From: Blastococcus sp. CT_GayMR20
GTDB taxonomy: Bacteria > Actinomycetota > Actinomycetes > Mycobacteriales > Geodermatophilaceae
NCBI RefSeq assembly: GCF_004570345.1
Contig: NZ_SPQM01000125.1
Span: forward strand, 1-13,746
Length of the DNA stretch: 13,746 nucleotides
Direction of reading: 5' to 3'
Positions 13,616-13,746 of the stretch are shown here, piece after piece (position 1 is the first letter of the stretch; each line of letters starts with the position of its first letter). A program made the translations under genes and the position numbers. Under the pieces are notes generated by a model that saw nothing but the letters and a program-made list of their open reading frames with translations, was not told where the DNA came from and searched no databases.

Positions 13616-13746
13616 CACTGGTGACCGGTGTGGCTCGGTAAACCCCACCCGGAGCAAGGTCAAGAAAGGACGGCGGTTCGCCGCCGTCCCGCGCAGGCGT
13701 TCGAGGGCGGCCCGCCCGATGCCTGCGGGTAGACCGCTGGAGCCTG
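13616..13746 (+). ncRNA. rnpB: RNase P RNA fragment lacking the 5' half
   Basis: Second stretch of RNase P RNA. It begins with a short hairpin (13616-13621 with 13625-13630, loop UGA) that fits P12, continues through the universal GGUAAACCCCACCCGGAGCAAGG block (about 13637-13659) and ends in the same 81 bases that open the window. Upstream there is no sign of the 5' half: the conserved GGAAAGUCC-type region, P1-P4 and the first half of P12 are all absent, and a small ORF occupies that space instead. As seen it cannot form a working RNase P RNA. In an integrated island this would be the displaced 3' remnant; in a circular molecule it would be the att-like segment joined to bases 82-172. Confidence 0.9.
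13666..13746 (+). repeat. 81-bp direct repeat, right copy (within rnpB fragment)
   Basis: Exact copy of bases 1-81 in the same orientation. It is preceded by rnpB sequence (13616-13665) rather than by cargo, so the homologous block at this end is at least 131 bases long. Confidence 0.97.

Noticed and set aside
1..13746. tRNA genes, CRISPR arrays, insertion sequences, toxin-antitoxin or phage genes
   Set aside because: Looked for cloverleaf ends, regular short repeats, transposase motifs and integrase R-H-R-Y patterns; none seen.

Overview
The window is high-GC DNA (about two-thirds G+C by eye) with GTG and TTG starts, strong GGAGG-type ribosome sites and an RNase P RNA sequence of actinobacterial type. 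It most likely comes from an actinobacterium; I cannot name the genus.

Layout. Both edges lie inside RNase P RNA (rnpB). Bases 1-81 are identical to bases 13666-13746. The left copy continues to the rnpB 3' end near 172. The right copy starts abruptly near 13616, in the P12 hairpin, and lacks the whole 5' half of the gene. Between them is about 13.4 kb of catabolic cargo with no integrase, transposase, relaxase or replication gene. The window is therefore either an island integrated at rnpB with a displaced 3' gene fragment, or a circular or graph-loop contig closed through an rnpB fragment.

Minus-strand operon (7828 down to 377). The order is an RraA-type aldolase, a complete DctP-DctQ-DctM TRAP transporter, a 3-hydroxyisobutyrate-type dehydrogenase, a CaiB/BaiF CoA transferase, a crotonase-fold protein and a COG3618 lactonase-type amidohydrolase. 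Most junctions overlap by 1-4 nt or are 2 nt apart. A GntR/FCD regulator is divergent from rraA, and a perfect dyad TGTCTA-CAC-TAGACA lies between them.

Centre (7983-9419). Two GntR/FCD regulator genes converge with their stop codons directly abutting. Each faces away from the other and towards the operon it probably controls.

Plus-strand operon (9496-13181). It encodes a FAH-fold protein resembling 2-keto-3-deoxy-pentonate dehydratase, a D-2-hydroxyacid dehydrogenase and an aldehyde dehydrogenase resembling 2-oxoglutarate-semialdehyde dehydrogenase. A palindrome ATCATATGAT sits in its promoter region. A small two-helix membrane protein follows, next to the right rnpB fragment.

Working model (inference). 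The TRAP system imports a small organic or sugar acid. The plus-strand operon would channel a 2-keto-3-deoxy acid to 2-oxoglutarate. The minus-strand operon adds lactone opening, aldol cleavage, oxidation of a hydroxyacid and a CoA-thioester branch. The substrate is unknown, and the crotonase lacks both usual catalytic glutamates, so at least one step may be uncharacterised.
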